From: Atriophallophorus winterbourni
Lineage: Eukaryota > Platyhelminthes > Trematoda > Plagiorchiida > Microphallidae
DNA: 64,000 bases
Assembly (NCBI GenBank): GCA_013407085.1
Contig: JACCGJ010012668.1
Location: forward strand, 1-64,000
Direction: 5' to 3'
This document shows positions 34,501 through 42,964 of this stretch, piece by piece. Numbering within the stretch: position 1 is the stretch's first letter; each line of letters opens with the position of its first letter. Position numbers and translations under genes: made by a program. A model generated the notes under the pieces. The model saw only the letters and a program-made list of their open reading frames with translations, was not told where the DNA came from and ran no database searches.

Positions 34501-37500
34501 ATGCCGTTTTTCGGACTCATGTATCTGTCTGGGTCTGGTCACCTTATCAATATCTCAGCACATGTATATTCTGTGGCTGTGCGACACTTTTGTCATATCT
34601 GTCTAGGCCTGGGCAACCTGACAGTATCCCAGCCCACATGCAGTCTCTGACTGTTCGGCACCTTGCCTGGATCAGGCTTGGGCTTTCATACCATACATAA
34701 ACCGTGGTATTAACATGTTTTTTTCTCACACGCAGTTCACTCTACTGGATTTCTTCACTAACTTTTGTATCTGAATGTTTGTTCCGGTTTCAAATTGTTC
34801 CTTATGCCCGCTTAATTGGACAGCAAGAACAAGGATTATTGTCCATGATTTGACTGGTAAATGCTTTATGCAGAGTTTTTCCGATATTTTTGTCCTGTTA
34901 AGAATAGCACGTATTTGACCTTCTGTGACGAATGAAAAGTTCACATCGTACTACTACGAATCAGTGTTAACCGTTTAACATTACGTTCTCTGTGAACACG
35001 TCGAAAGCCTACAGAGTGCCAGGTAGGCTAAAAAATGCATATGGCAACGCTATTTTCCATGAAATCCGCTATCCGCGTTTACCTTTTCCTGTTACCCAGA
35101 GGGAAGTTCAGACATTCCTCCTTCATCGATAGTGTGATATTTTCAAAGTTTCGAAACGTCTTCGGTGGTCGCGTCTCTGGCGTTGTCTGTGGCGGCGCGC
35201 CCTTGGTTCCCGATATCTGCCGCTTCTACCGCGGTGTGATGGGCTGTCCGGTGAGTGGGCGTCATAAAGTTTTTGTTTCGAGACTTTCAGACCAATCCGT
35301 TTGCTCAGAGCATTCTGTCATGACGAATGTAGGGGTTTGTATTCAATAGTTATTCATCACACCGCTTTATCTTCGCTATCTCGGTTTGTTTGGGTTGATT
35401 TTTGATGCCATTTCTATTGCTATTTTCTTTCTCATGTCTGTCTAGGCCTAAGCAACCTGACAGTATCTTAGCCTACTTGCATTCTCTGACTGTATGGCAT
35501 TTTGCCTGGATCTGGCTTCTGCTTTCATACACACATACATACGGAACGTCTAACGCAAATGCATTTTTTGTCTACTTTATCAAATGATTATAGTAAATTG
35601 ATGTAGTTCGTACATGCAAACCTTACGTACATGATTGCACCCTTAGCGATGGTAGAACACTCAACGTAGAATCCTCTATCGATTTTATCAAAGAGTGCAA
35701 TTTAATCAGAGGCTAATTTTCCGCATTTTCGTTCAATTGGTTAATTATTTTTCCCAAACCATTAAGTACAACAGGCTTCATTGAGCTTCTTCTTGCGCTG
35801 TACCTGCTGTCACACCAGGCAGTGGTAGTATTGCTCATAGCACGAATCTCAATCGAACCGTCTGGTTTCCTCTTATAACTTTCTCATCGACTCCATTGCC
35901 CCGCGAACTAGTTTTTCAGCTGTGGAGATTAGTTTGATCCTCATTAACCTAGCAGGACGTTCTGCGCTATTGTTTGACCTGGTTAATGTACTTCACCCCA
36001 TCCATAACTGTAGACATTGCTTTCTTGTCTGTTTGCAATATTGCAGTATTTCCACCTTTTAAAGCCTGACATAGTTCTTGGGCTGTTGTCATCGCTCACC
36101 CATTAGCCTGGAATATATTGAGCGCCGCGTCTCATAGACAGCTGAATAATCTAACCGGTAACCTTGCTCAAGTCAGTGTACTGCGAGATCTGTTACTACG
36201 GTAGCTAGTTGCGCTTGAAGATGGGTTTCATTACTGTGTTTCGTTGCTGCGCTGTTGGTTTGTTTGACCAAACTTATCAAGTGCAAATTCATAAGCAAAG
36301 TTTGTAGCATGGTGTTTTTTTTAGTAAAATCGGTCTCGATGTCCTGTCGTTATTTGCTGGGCGCAAGCGGTTTATCGAATTTCCTTTCTTCATTGTTCTT
36401 TGTGAACATAATTTCATCGTGATTGAATGTCACTCAAGTATGGATACATGCTACCGATCGAACACTTTCTTTGTTGGTTATCACGTTGTGTATTGTAGCA
36501 ATTATTTATTGTCTTTATCTCATTACAACTAAGACAGAGATGTTTGTGCCGACGAATGATCACCTGGGTTTCGCTTTGAGCATTTGCTGCGTTGCGGTTT
36601 CTGCGTATTTTTTCCCTACCAAGTTGATCTCAAAATTCAATATCCACCAACGTAGCATAGGCAAAGTGCCAACTGATCACAAAATGACAAATGATTCGCG
36701 CCGATTTTCGGACTCATAGTGTCTGGATTCAAGGTTAGAATTAACACGCCCTTATCTTATAAAATCAACAAATCGCGAGATGATTTATGTTTGTATTCTA
36801 CACTTACGTGTTAATCGTTTTTAAAAGTGATTACTTTGCGTAAAGTTTCACCGTGTACGAACTGCTCCAGTGGATTTCATTTCACTGGAGTTTTCACAGC
36901 TGAGTCCTTAACTATCCACTAATCTTCCTATAATCTCCATAATTTCGAGCGGTATAATGCTGGTTTAGCTAATGGAAAACCTTTTTAATTTCTCAATATG
37001 GTAACGCTAATTTGCTATAGCAAAGCTATTTGAACGTTTTCATCCAATTTTTATGCCAACCGGTTCGATGGCACTATCGAAAATGCCATCAAAACTTTCG
37101 TGAATGATAAATGGGCAACCGCAATATTGACCATTAGCGATCTTCCCGTGCATTGTGGCGCTGTAAAACCTGTGATTTGAATTATCATGATAATTTGGTG
37201 TCTGAAGGGTCCCCGTGCTCGATGGCACTAAGTTTCCGTGACCATTTAAGCATTTGCTATCTTAATTCTACTGTGCTAACTATGTTCTACCAAATAAAAG
37301 CGGTAGAAGACTCTAAGTGGCGTGAAGAACATAAATAATCCACATCGTTCTTTGACTTCTTGCTCACTTCATACGGTTTTAAAGTAGTCGCATGTTTTTG
37401 CTAGCTCAGAAAAATTCCCGTTTCTCTGTTTCTGATACGTTTTCCGTATTCCTTTTCCCAATTCGGCACAGGTTGTCCAAGGTTACGGATCAAGTGAAAC

Positions 37501-40500
37501 CATGGGCATCCTTGCTTTCGGTCTCATCGGAGACACTGATTTGGATGTTATTGGCGCACCGGCCACTGGAGTTGAGTTGAAATTGGTCGACGTTCCCGAA
37601 ATGGACATTCTCGTCGCTCGTGATGGAGTCGGTGAGGTATGCATCGAACATCTTATTTCTCAAAATCATCGTCTCGGCATTAGGCAACCTGTCACCGCTA
37701 CTGTTCTGCAACTGTGTGTGCTATCAATTCATTTTTCCGCCTCCATTTTAACTGTTAGAGCCATCACTAGCCGAGTCGTCAAAAAGAATCATTGCATCTA
37801 GGCGCGATGTTGAAGGTTACTATTGAACTCCTCGGCATTTCTAACACACTCACCGCACCTAGATTTGTTAAAACTGTTACTGCGATCAATATCTGGCGTG
37901 AAAGCATGATGGATATCAGAAAGAATATATTCAAGAAAACAAACCCTTTTATTAAAAGAAAGATTGCAATGAATCGGTTAGAGCAGGTTTTTGGTAACGT
38001 TTCGCTTCTGAACACAGAAGCTTCGCCATACCAAGGGTGTCGGTACGAACAGTGTTCAGGTTAAAATGCCAATTTTTGTTTACCAACCCTGAGCTGTTTT
38101 CATGATTGTAGACTCCAGATCGGTCTCGGATATTTTCAAATACCTTGCTAAAACCTTTTAGTGTAACTCTTTTGAATTCACGCTTGTAGAAAAGTCAAGA
38201 TCAGAGCGACACATGTGTATTCACTACACGTCAACAAACATATGGATCATTCATGGGAATTATCATACACAGATAGATAGACTGACAGCTACTGCATTCT
38301 GATTGGACAATGAGTATACATGCTGACAGCCACTCCACAACGCTCTAGATACCCCCTTCGTGTTTTAAACAGGTTGATGTGTTTGATACGATTGGTGAAA
38401 GCAAACGCATGTAAGTTGCAGAAGAGGCTGACGTGGAGAAATGTCGGTCTACTGTTTGGTTGATTTGAAACGACGTACTAGAGCTACACCAGTGTGTATC
38501 CTGTCGAATTGCTTTTGGTAGTCGTATTGATTTGCATCTTCCTCTGGAACTCTCACTGCACTCTGTCTGACTACAGCTTTGTTAATTTTGAAAGGACGCT
38601 GCATTTTGGAACTTTCCTCTGGTCTTCTTCATAACCATTTGCAATACGGCCAGTTGAATGACTTATGCCGCACCAAATTCGGGTTCGCTTTTTGTTTTAT
38701 CCAGGTGCTTCGCTCATTGTCTAGTTTCTGGTCTATGTGCATGTTCCCAGCTCACTTCGTCCGCGAAATGCACTTGTACGATTTTTTCGAGGGTAAAAAT
38801 CTGAATTTGAGATTTCTCTGTCGTGTTAAAGAACACATTGTTGTGACTAGTGAATTACGAATGCTAATCAGAATACCGTTATTTTACTCGCTCTATCCGA
38901 TTGAGTTCATTGCAGCAAATTAGTTTTCAGGTTTACGACGTAAGGCAGTTGTCCCAATTCCACGTTTCGGTGAAATTGTCTCCCAGATTTGCAAAGCTCG
39001 CAAATGTTTTCCAACATACACTTTTACTGTCATGTAATTGTTGTTTTATGTGGATACGTTACTGGTCAATCATAGGGCAGACGCATTTCCAAGTACAGGA
39101 CTGTTTGTTGCTTGCTGTGCCCTCATTATTTTACGTGTTATGACACCGATGTGTTCGGGAGATAAACCACTCGAATTTGTTATCGTATTCATCCAGAGTT
39201 TATCGATCAACGGGTTATTATTACATTCGAAAACTTTTGTTGGTTTGATGGAATATATTTTCTCCTCAGAGAGCATACATTTCTTTACCGTGTCGCTTCA
39301 CTTGCAGCTGTGCGCCCGAGGTCTCCGTTGCACCAAAGGTTACTTCAAGGATCCAGATGCCACGCGAAAATTGATCGATTCCGACGGATGGCTCCACACG
39401 GGTGACGTTGCTCAATGGTCCTCGGTAAGAAACAAACGCTTGACACGCTTCATCCTGTTGCTCATGGAATTTGCACTATGAATCCTTTGCACGGATGTGT
39501 AATCATGCAGTATTTCTGTGCTGTGCGGCTAACACCGTGCTAAATTGATTGTCCACGGGTAGTGAGCTGCATGCTGAAACACGTTGGAGTCTGACTACGA
39601 TTTTTATTTCCTTTCGATTTCTCTTGTCATACTTGTCTAGTCCTGGGCAACCTGACAGTCCAAGTGCAGTCTCTGACTGTGCGGCACTTTGCCTGGATCA
39701 GGCTTGTGCTTTCATACCATCGTTCATGTTCGGGTGATCTGAAAACTCGTCCACGGACGTTCGCGTTGTCTCTGTTCTTATAGTTTCTCTAACTTCAGTT
39801 CTGTCGTGTAGTCCCGAGTCTGTTTGATCTTTTGTGTGATATTAAACAAACTTTCAGCCCATTTTTCATAACACACTCCTGCTGAAATTTTAAAGGATTC
39901 TGATATCCACTTAAATACACTTTCCATTATTTTTGAAGTGGCCATTATTATCTATTTCCATGCATAGTATTCGTTCATGTTTGACCATCTTCAGTTATTC
40001 GTTGCCTTTACTTCTGTACTGCACAGCTAACATCGTGCTCAATTGATTTGCCACCGGTAGTGAGCTGCTAGAGTCTCACTGCCGATTTAGGTTTAATTTC
40101 GTATATCTATCCAGGCATGGGCAACAAGACAATGTCTTCGCAGTTCATACATAAACACATGCATTATCTTTATCGAGGTTCCTCAATGTCTTCGCTCTAA
40201 GGCGCAAATTACAATTCAATAATTCATAATATTTTGCACGTTAGTAATATTTATTGAAAATTGTAATCATATCACATAGATGCTATTCTTTTTCCGAGTT
40301 AATGGATTCATCCGCCTGATTTGATGATTAAATGTCCCTTACTTGTGTTGAAACTACACAACTTCGGGGCTTTATTCTATCATTACTCACCCTCACTACC
40401 GCCAATGATGCTTTCGTGTTACCCATCTATGGAATTGGCCTGCACACTCTGACTTACGATTCAAATGAAACTCACGTATTTTTCAATTCTATCAAATTCT

Positions 40501-42011
40501 GGTTCTAACGTGCAGTTCTTCTCCCACGATCATGTTTGTCTTTTTACCCCATCACCATTTTGAAGCTTTCAGTGACCTCCACATTTTTGCACCCTGTTTT
40601 CCTCTCTCTCTCTTCATAACTCTCTACTCATGTGTGCTTTACTCCCTAATATGTCATACTTTTGCTTGTAACTATTTTTTCTCTTGTTGTAGACCGGTGC
40701 TTTGAAACTGGTCGATCGGTGTAAACACATGTTCAAGCTTGCTCGTGGGGAATACATTGCTCCGGAGAAAATCGAATCCGTTTATCAATGCTCCCCACTC
40801 GTCCTCTTCGTTCTGGTTGACGGGGATTCGACTCACACGCATCCAGTGGCGGTGGTGCATCCGGATTTCCAGCAACTCCGTCACGAACTCAGTGGTCGTG
40901 ACCTGATAAAGTTTAAAGAGAAAGAAGCCAGTGGTCATGGATGGACCGACAAGGAATTGAGCGAGCAACATGCTGTGCGCTGTTTTCTGCTGTCACGTTT
41001 GAATTCATTGGCCAAGGAGAAGGGACTCGGTGATTTTGAAATGGTTAGTGATGAGACGGGGTTGTTTACCGTCTGCTGAAGTATGCTTCGGTGTATTTTT
41101 TTTAGAAAGCTGATAACTTTTAGCCGGTCATGGAGCGAGTATATCAAGTACTCACAAACACCACTGCCTTATTGATCTCTGTATGTATGTATGAAAGCAC
41201 AGGCCTGATTCAGTCGGAGACTGCACGTGGGCGAAGATGCTGTCAGGTTGCCCAGGCCTAGACAGATATGAGGAATAAAAAAGAACAGGAAGTGGTAGTG
41301 GGACTCCAGCCTGTTTCTGCATGCAGATGACTACCTCTGGCCAATCAATTTAGCACGGTGTTAGCCGTACTGCACGATTGATCACTGTGTGTATTTGGCT
41401 AAATTTATGACATCATTGCTGCAACATTTTGCAAACGATTGGTTATGTTTATCGTCTTCTCAAGCTGGGTGGTATCACATTGATGGCCGATTCATTGGGC
41501 TGTGTGCTCACGCGTTGTAGACCATGCATACTCCACTGCTTATTTTGTGGTTTTTACACTTTTAACATCGGCCTAAAAGAGGGATCGTTCCAAGCAAGTT
41601 TACGTTTGAAATCGATGACTGATTCTCGAAATAGCTACCTGTCATCTGAAAGAATTTGTAGAAATGACTAACCTTAAGCTTACTCGTATCTCATTCAAGG
41701 GGATTCTATCAGTGTTCGTTGTATCCATCTAGTGCAGATGGCAGAATCAGTATCAGAGAGCCGTGGAACATACTACTCAGTCAAACCTTGTTTAAAAGTA
41801 TAGATTTAGCTTCTGAAAATTTTATTTCTCTCTTTTCTTATATCAATGCTTTTATTCGTTTCAGGTTAGATCGATTTACATAACTCCCGAACCGTTCACG
41901 GTCGATAATGGTCTTTTAACTCCTGTGTTGAAAGTAGCGCGGTATAGGGCGCGCGAAGTTTTCCGCCAACAAATTCGAATGCTTTATGAAGAAGGTCCAT
42001 TACCTACCTGA
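16553..42011 (+). CDS. ACSL: Long-chain acyl-CoA synthetase (ACSL type), 15 exons, 5' end missing
   Basis: This enzyme activates long-chain fatty acids: fatty acid + ATP + CoA give acyl-CoA, AMP and pyrophosphate. It usually sits on ER or outer mitochondrial membranes. Fifteen exons join in frame to about 664 residues plus stop, close to the usual 650-740. Every border is GT-AG and phases agree. Motifs in order: NNGPCLG-like SSPCLGSR (exon 3), [10 protein letters not shown] (4), [10 protein letters not shown] (5), the AMP-binding loop YTSGSTGIPKG (exons 7-8), [10 protein letters not shown] (9), VVCGGAPL (11), GYGSSET (12), GWLHTGD (13), [14 protein letters not shown] (14) and [12 protein letters not shown] with the catalytic lysine (15). 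It resembles the ACSL1/5/6 group more than ACSL3/4. Exon 1 begins mid-codon, so the start codon and N-terminal anchor lie upstream. About 10 linker residues expected between exons 6 and 7 are absent, so a small exon may be missed. The introns are packed with repeats, but the exons are free of them. Confidence 0.93.
16727..16826 (+). CDS. ACSL: ACSL exon 2
   Basis: Acceptor TCTCAG, donor T/GTTAGT. Encodes [19 protein letters not shown] to FQHGLGIS; the final T joins GT of exon 3 to make Cys. It matches the segment before N-G-P-C-L-G in animal ACSLs. The intron before it is only 70 bp. Confidence 0.88.
17608..17786 (-). repeat. SINE copy in ACSL intron 2
   Basis: Minus orientation, from GATATGAAAGCACAAGCCTGG to CATGGCCAATAA. 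The 5' head is missing. Confidence 0.85.
17785..17885 (+). mobile_element. Jockey/Rex-like LINE fragment (RT block)
   Basis: Encodes [14 protein letters not shown] and [10 protein letters not shown]. This is the (F/Y)ADD-LKLW block with the second catalytic aspartate changed to Ser. It is the inverted relative of 11880-12010. Confidence 0.65.
17985..18090 (+). repeat. Old SINE 3' fragment
   Basis: Diverged: CTTGACAGTATTTCAGCCCAC, then CTGTCTGTGACTG and GGCTCATGATCTCATACATA. Confidence 0.55.
18490..18912 (-). mobile_element. LINE ORF2 C-terminus with zinc finger, in ACSL intron 2
   Basis: An open 140-codon frame. It begins [15 protein letters not shown], continues [11 protein letters not shown] and [14 protein letters not shown], then [12 protein letters not shown], and ends in a C2H2-like YRCQRC...HSKSC finger. 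This is the well-known C-terminal tail of many animal LINE ORF2 proteins. RT and endonuclease are absent, so it is a 5'-truncated insertion. A decayed + strand relative of the WEEPA segment lies at 24700-24765. Confidence 0.75.
19216..19283 (+). CDS. ACSL: ACSL exon 3
   Basis: Acceptor TTGAAG, donor GAG/GTAAGT. Encodes [20 protein letters not shown] then AE, the conserved GPCLG-R...Y-W-x-Y block. Ends in phase 0. Confidence 0.92.
19316..19420 (+). CDS. ACSL: ACSL exon 4, after a 32-bp intron
   Basis: Acceptor GAAGCCAG, donor GCC/GTAAGT. Its 35 codons read [17 protein letters not shown] then [11 protein letters not shown], the expected helix and F-x-G-I-x-x-x-N-x-P strand. The intron before it (19284-19315) is 32 bp with a GTAAGT donor; reading through it would break the frame. 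Confidence 0.9.
19506..19605 (+). CDS. ACSL: ACSL exon 5
   Basis: Acceptor CTTTTAG, donor A/GTAAGA. Encodes [19 protein letters not shown] then [14 protein letters not shown], the classic W-x(4-5)-C-x-AYS...VPLYDTLG block. Confidence 0.95.
20301..20564 (+). repeat. Full-length SINE with target duplication, ACSL intron 5
   Basis: The SINE proper runs 20312-20553, from GTACACGGATGTGCAATCG to CATACCATACCTTACCAT. AGTAGTCTTTT (20301-20311) and AGTGGTCTTTT (20554-20564) are the 11-bp duplicates with one mismatch. It ends 31 bases before the acceptor of exon 6. Confidence 0.9.
20596..20765 (+). CDS. ACSL: ACSL exon 6
   Basis: Acceptor CCCATTAG, donor TTG/GTGAGT. Encodes [20 protein letters not shown] through [11 protein letters not shown]. 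Ends in phase 0. In relatives a linker of about ten residues rich in P and K follows before the next conserved block. Confidence 0.9.
20770..21255. other. Intron sequence, nothing recognised
   Basis: AT-rich intronic DNA. No open frame or repeat family identified, and no convincing small exon for the missing linker. Confidence 0.4.
21257..21504 (+). repeat. SINE with perfect 12-bp target duplication, ACSL intron 6
   Basis: CATCGGCTAAGT is found at 21257-21268 and 21493-21504. The SINE between lacks only its first dozen or so bases and ends with CATACCATAACATAC. Confidence 0.9.
21505..22429. other. Intron sequence, nothing recognised
   Basis: No family identified. A short TTCTTC run lies at about 21949-21967. 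Confidence 0.4.
22430..22517. repeat. (TTA)n microsatellite
   Basis: About 88 bp of perfect TTA/TAT repeats, some 29 units. On the minus strand it reads as AAT codons and gives a spurious poly-asparagine frame. Confidence 0.98.
22520..23035. other. Intron sequence, nothing recognised
   Basis: Short overlapping frames only; no assignable feature. Confidence 0.4.
23036..23320 (-). repeat. SINE interrupted by a 208-bp insert
   Basis: SINE tail TATGAAATCACAAGCC to CCAGGCA (to 23065), and SINE body AAAGTGCCGCATAGCC to ATACTGTCAGG (about 23274-23320). The 23066-23273 insert is related to 42778-42960 (see that entry). Confidence 0.7.
23321..24097. other. Intron sequence before ACSL exon 7
   Basis: A 122-codon frame at 23597-23965 has cysteines but no recognisable domain or coding context. 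I treat the stretch as non-coding. Confidence 0.35.
24098..24149 (+). CDS. ACSL: ACSL exon 7 (AMP-binding loop, first half)
   Basis: Acceptor GTTTGCGCAG, donor G/GTAAGT. Seventeen codons plus one base: [18 protein letters not shown]. This is the ATP/AMP-binding loop, split inside the final glycine codon. Confidence 0.95.
24700..24765 (+). mobile_element. LINE ORF2 C-terminal fragment
   Basis: Encodes [17 protein letters not shown], parallel to [13 protein letters not shown] in the copy at 18490-18912 but on the opposite strand. Confidence 0.5.
25905..26035 (+). repeat. 5'-truncated SINE, ACSL intron 7
   Basis: Starts inside the family at CACTACCATCTCTATTTTC and runs to GTGCTTTCATACCATCATTAA. 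The 3' end matches all other copies. Confidence 0.85.
26138..26217 (+). CDS. ACSL: ACSL exon 8 (AMP-binding loop, second half)
   Basis: Acceptor CCGTACAG, donor AAG/GTCAGT. Encodes [20 protein letters not shown] to LEGK, completing the S-T-G-x-P-K-G signature with exon 7. Confidence 0.95.
26220..27395. other. Intron sequence, nothing recognised
   Basis: No gene or repeat family was identified in this part of ACSL intron 8. Confidence 0.4.
27450..27840 (+). repeat. Dispersed repeat, probably the 5' part of an RTE-like element
   Basis: Contains GGGTGTGGTGGGTTTTCGCC, CCCTATAAAAAGCCAC and CCAATGATG, followed by a GC-richer stretch. The first 110 bp recur in inverted orientation at 54640-54800. 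Its link to RTE elements is an inference from general resemblance. Confidence 0.55.
27928..27947. repeat. (AAT)n short microsatellite
   Basis: About six AAT units. Confidence 0.9.
28122..28168 (+). repeat. Very short SINE 3' end
   Basis: Only GACTTTGCCTGGATCAGGC through TTGTGCTTTCATTCATTCGTTCATTC. This extreme 5' truncation keeps just the terminal hairpin and tail. Confidence 0.8.
28626..28694 (+). CDS. ACSL: ACSL exon 9
   Basis: Acceptor TTTCCCCTAG, donor TCG/GTGAGT. Twenty-three codons: [20 protein letters not shown] then LVS. This is the S-x-LPLAHI-x-E motif near the fatty-acid gate. Confidence 0.92.
29460..29800. repeat. Inverted pair of repeat R2, ACSL intron 9
   Basis: Bases 29470-29570 read on the minus strand match 29700-29797 on the + strand: GTGTTGCTCACATCCCC, AC-GTTTTCTGGCTGTTTGCCG and ATCAGGTGGAGAC. 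The minus copy continues to 29680 with GATTCCAGGTCAAGCGCTC. The arms are about 100 bp and the gap about 130 bp. Confidence 0.75.
29810..30822. other. Intron sequence, nothing recognised
   Basis: Overlapping short frames near 30348-30693 show no domain. No repeat family identified. Confidence 0.4.
30823..31040 (+). CDS. ACSL: ACSL exon 10
   Basis: Acceptor CTTTTATAG, donor AA/GTGAGT (phase 2). Encodes [17 protein letters not shown], the [19 protein letters not shown] block and [17 protein letters not shown]. Confidence 0.95.
31226..31277. repeat. (ATGT)n microsatellite at a SINE tail
   Basis: GCATGCATGTATGTATG... adjoins the tail of the minus-oriented SINE at 31268. It is probably an expanded SINE 3' tail (CATA)n. 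Confidence 0.85.
31268..31338 (-). repeat. SINE, 3' part, split by another insertion
   Basis: GTATGAAAGCACAAACCTG to GCACGTGGG. It resumes at 31821 with ACGTGAGCTAAGACACTG and continues to about 31985. Confidence 0.85.
31339..31820 (+). mobile_element. 482-bp insertion in a SINE, possible non-autonomous RTE derivative
   Basis: GC-richer than its surroundings, with no long coding frame. It ends in AGTAAAAGTAAAGT. Flanked by ACGTGGG (31332-31338) and ACGTGAG (31821-31827), a 7-bp duplication with one mismatch, inside a SINE. The A-rich tail and duplication suggest retroposition. Text such as GCTACCTTGCGGGATACCC is typical of fluke RTE leaders to my eye, but that is not verified. Confidence 0.6.
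31821..31985 (-). repeat. SINE, 5' part
   Basis: Continuation of 31268-31338: ACACTGCCAGGTTGCC to AGCACGGTGTTAGTTGCAC. Confidence 0.8.
32208..32245 (+). repeat. Possible old SINE fragment
   Basis: TTGCAGTATCTTAGCCCATATTCAGTCT resembles the central block of the SINE. Short and weak. Confidence 0.35.
32797..32932 (+). repeat. 5'-truncated SINE, ACSL intron 10
   Basis: Begins TTTCTATTTCCCTCCTCAT and ends GTGCTTTCATACCATACCATA. Confidence 0.88.
32935..34445. other. Intron sequence; one weak SINE trace
   Basis: A degraded minus SINE may lie at 33225-33320 (GCATGGGCTAAGATACTGC). Otherwise nothing is recognised. Confidence 0.4.
34452..34705 (+). repeat. Two SINEs, a younger one at the tail of an older one
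   Basis: Bases 34457-34588 are an older copy (GGCACCGTGCTATATTGATT ... GCGACACTTTT). From 34590 a younger, 5'-truncated copy follows (GTCATATCTGTCTAGGCC ... TTTCATACCATACATA). Confidence 0.75.
34710..35099. other. Intron sequence before ACSL exon 11
   Basis: Nothing recognised. Confidence 0.4.
35100..35250 (+). CDS. ACSL: ACSL exon 11
   Basis: Acceptor CTGTTACCCAG, donor CCG/GTGAGT. Encodes [18 protein letters not shown], then [19 protein letters not shown] Cys-Gly-Gly replaces the usual T/S-G-A/G of this motif. Confidence 0.95.
35402..35545 (+). repeat. 5'-truncated SINE, ACSL intron 11
   Basis: Starts GATGCCATTTCTATTGC and ends TTTCATACACACATACATAC. Confidence 0.85.
35550..37471. other. 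Intron sequence, nothing recognised
   Basis: An open frame at 36423-36719 (98 codons) with a hydrophobic run has no family resemblance and is probably chance. Confidence 0.35.
37472..37636 (+). CDS. ACSL: ACSL exon 12
   Basis: Acceptor TTCGGCACAG, donor GAG/GTATGC. Fifty-five codons beginning [12 protein letters not shown], the Y-G-x-T/S-E motif that contacts AMP, then [19 protein letters not shown] and GVGEV. Confidence 0.95.
37971..38060 (-). repeat. Solo Penelope-like terminal repeat, ACSL intron 12
   Basis: Matches the left terminal repeat of the Penelope-like element at 58771-58852: GGTAACGTTTCGCTTCTG, ACACAGAAGCTTCG, CCAAGG. Read on the minus strand it gives GGCGAAGCTTCTG, then CAGAAGCGAAACG. 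The rest of the element is not recognisable beside it. Confidence 0.7.
38065..39307. other. Intron sequence before ACSL exon 13
   Basis: Overlapping open frames at 38579-38923 and 38901-39143 carry no domain. Nothing recognised. Confidence 0.35.
39308..39424 (+). CDS. ACSL: ACSL exon 13
   Basis: Acceptor TCACTTGCAG, donor TCG/GTAAGA. Encodes [20 protein letters not shown] and [13 protein letters not shown]. The aspartate of TGD, which binds the ribose of AMP, is present. Confidence 0.95.
39485..39722 (+). repeat. Full-length SINE, ACSL intron 13
   Basis: From TTGCACGGATGTGTAATC to TTTCATACCATCG. It begins about 60 bases after the donor of exon 13. Confidence 0.9.
40018..40150 (+). repeat. 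Old SINE copy with deletions
   Basis: CTGCACAGCTAACATCGTGC, GGTAGTGAGCTGC, CCAGGCATGGGCAAC and a TTCATACATAAAC tail are still readable. Confidence 0.65.
40151..40692. other. Intron sequence before ACSL exon 14
   Basis: Nothing recognised. Confidence 0.4.
40693..41043 (+). CDS. ACSL: ACSL exon 14
   Basis: Acceptor CTTGTTGTAG, donor ATG/GTTAGT. The largest exon, 117 codons: [20 protein letters not shown] with the hinge DR-x-K, then the C-terminal lid domain to EKGLGDFEM. The DRKKH of most animal ACSLs reads DRCKH here. Confidence 0.95.
41171..41388 (-). repeat. SINE with 12-bp target duplication, ACSL intron 14
   Basis: ATTGATCTCTGT (41171-41182) and ATTGATCACTGT (41377-41388) flank a minus-oriented copy with a GTATGTATGTATG tail. 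It is the rightmost SINE I can see in the window. Confidence 0.88.
41389..41864. other. Intron sequence before the last ACSL exon
   Basis: Nothing recognised. Confidence 0.4.
41865..42011 (+). CDS. ACSL: ACSL last exon
   Basis: Acceptor TCGTTTCAG. Encodes [34 protein letters not shown] and ends EEGPLPT at TGA 42009-42011. The lysine of LLTPVLK corresponds to the catalytic lysine of the adenylation half-reaction. Confidence 0.95.
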   Translation, partial: VRSIYITPEPFTVDNGLLTPVLKVARYRAREVFRQQIRMLYEEGPLPT

Positions 42012-42777
42012 TGTCTGTTACGCGCGTCTTATTAGATCTCGCTTGGACAATTCAATTAATATTTCACCGCGGTTCGTTCTTTCTCCGCGGTTATTTGAAC
42101 TCAGAGCAACTTTGATATGTTTGTTCGCCAGTTTTGTTTTGTTCTAGTATTTGTTCGTTTTATTCCTTCAATCCCACCGATGTAAATCATTTCGTCAAGA
42201 AAATTGTTTTTGCAGATACGCTTGAATTTTTTGCTACACCATTCTCGGCTAGTGTATGATTGTATATGGTAGAGAGGGTTAGTATGACAGGCCATTTCCT
42301 TTTATACCGCCGTCTTTCATGTCGTTCACACATGGGAATTTGATTACACTCGAACCAGCGTTAATGGCGTCTTCTTCACCCTTCTTATCGATTGCTCGAT
42401 TGTATCCCACCGAGGTCAACCATTGCAACATTAGTCAATTTCACATTCGGAGTTCGCAACACCAGCGAACGCCCATTGCTCAAGCGTTCATCACGCACAT
42501 ACAATTTATATTCATATCAACTTGACAACCGGCATCTCTGTCGTATCTGCAGCGGTTATCACTTGGATCTGGTTTGTCAGGCGATTTTGTGCTAACCGTC
42601 TCAGCTGAGCACTCGTCACATTGGGCTCTTTCGAACGACTTAGACGAAGTGCTTCTTTCGACAGCCGTTCCTGTTGCGCACACGGAATGCCACTCAGGTG
42701 GTTCTCATTCAATTCTCCCGAAATATTGCTGGTTTGGGATTATTGTCGATGTCTGTGCTACACTACCGTCGCCAAGT
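42012..42777. other. ACSL 3' untranslated and downstream region
   Basis: The 3' UTR must start at 42012. A short inverted repeat CCGCGG...CCGCGG occurs at about 42068-42091. I did not find an AATAAA signal by eye in the next several hundred bases, so the transcript end is undefined. Confidence 0.4.
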
Positions 42778-42960
42778 TGTTATATCTGTGGTTTGCTATT
42801 GTTGGCCCAGCCGTGTGGTTAGAGAGAACACAACCGTTGCTGAACTCGTCTATTCACCGAATGCAAAGAGTATCACAAGTGAGCGAATGTGTGAATATCA
42901 CAGTGAGTGAAAATCGTAATTTGAACTCACCATCGATATTGATTGGTGATTAATCGGTAG
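42778..42960 (+). repeat. Dispersed repeat R4
   Basis: Related to the insert at 23066-23273. Shared segments include CAGCCG-G-GGTTAGAGAGAAC, ACCGTTGCTGA-CT, CTATT, GAATG and ATTGATTGGTGA. Class unknown. Confidence 0.55.
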
Positions 42961-42964
42961 TTCG

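Noticed and set aside
36423..36719. 98-codon frame with a hydrophobic, membrane-like segment in ACSL intron 11
   Set aside because: No splice context, no family resemblance, and AT-rich sequence readily gives hydrophobic frames.
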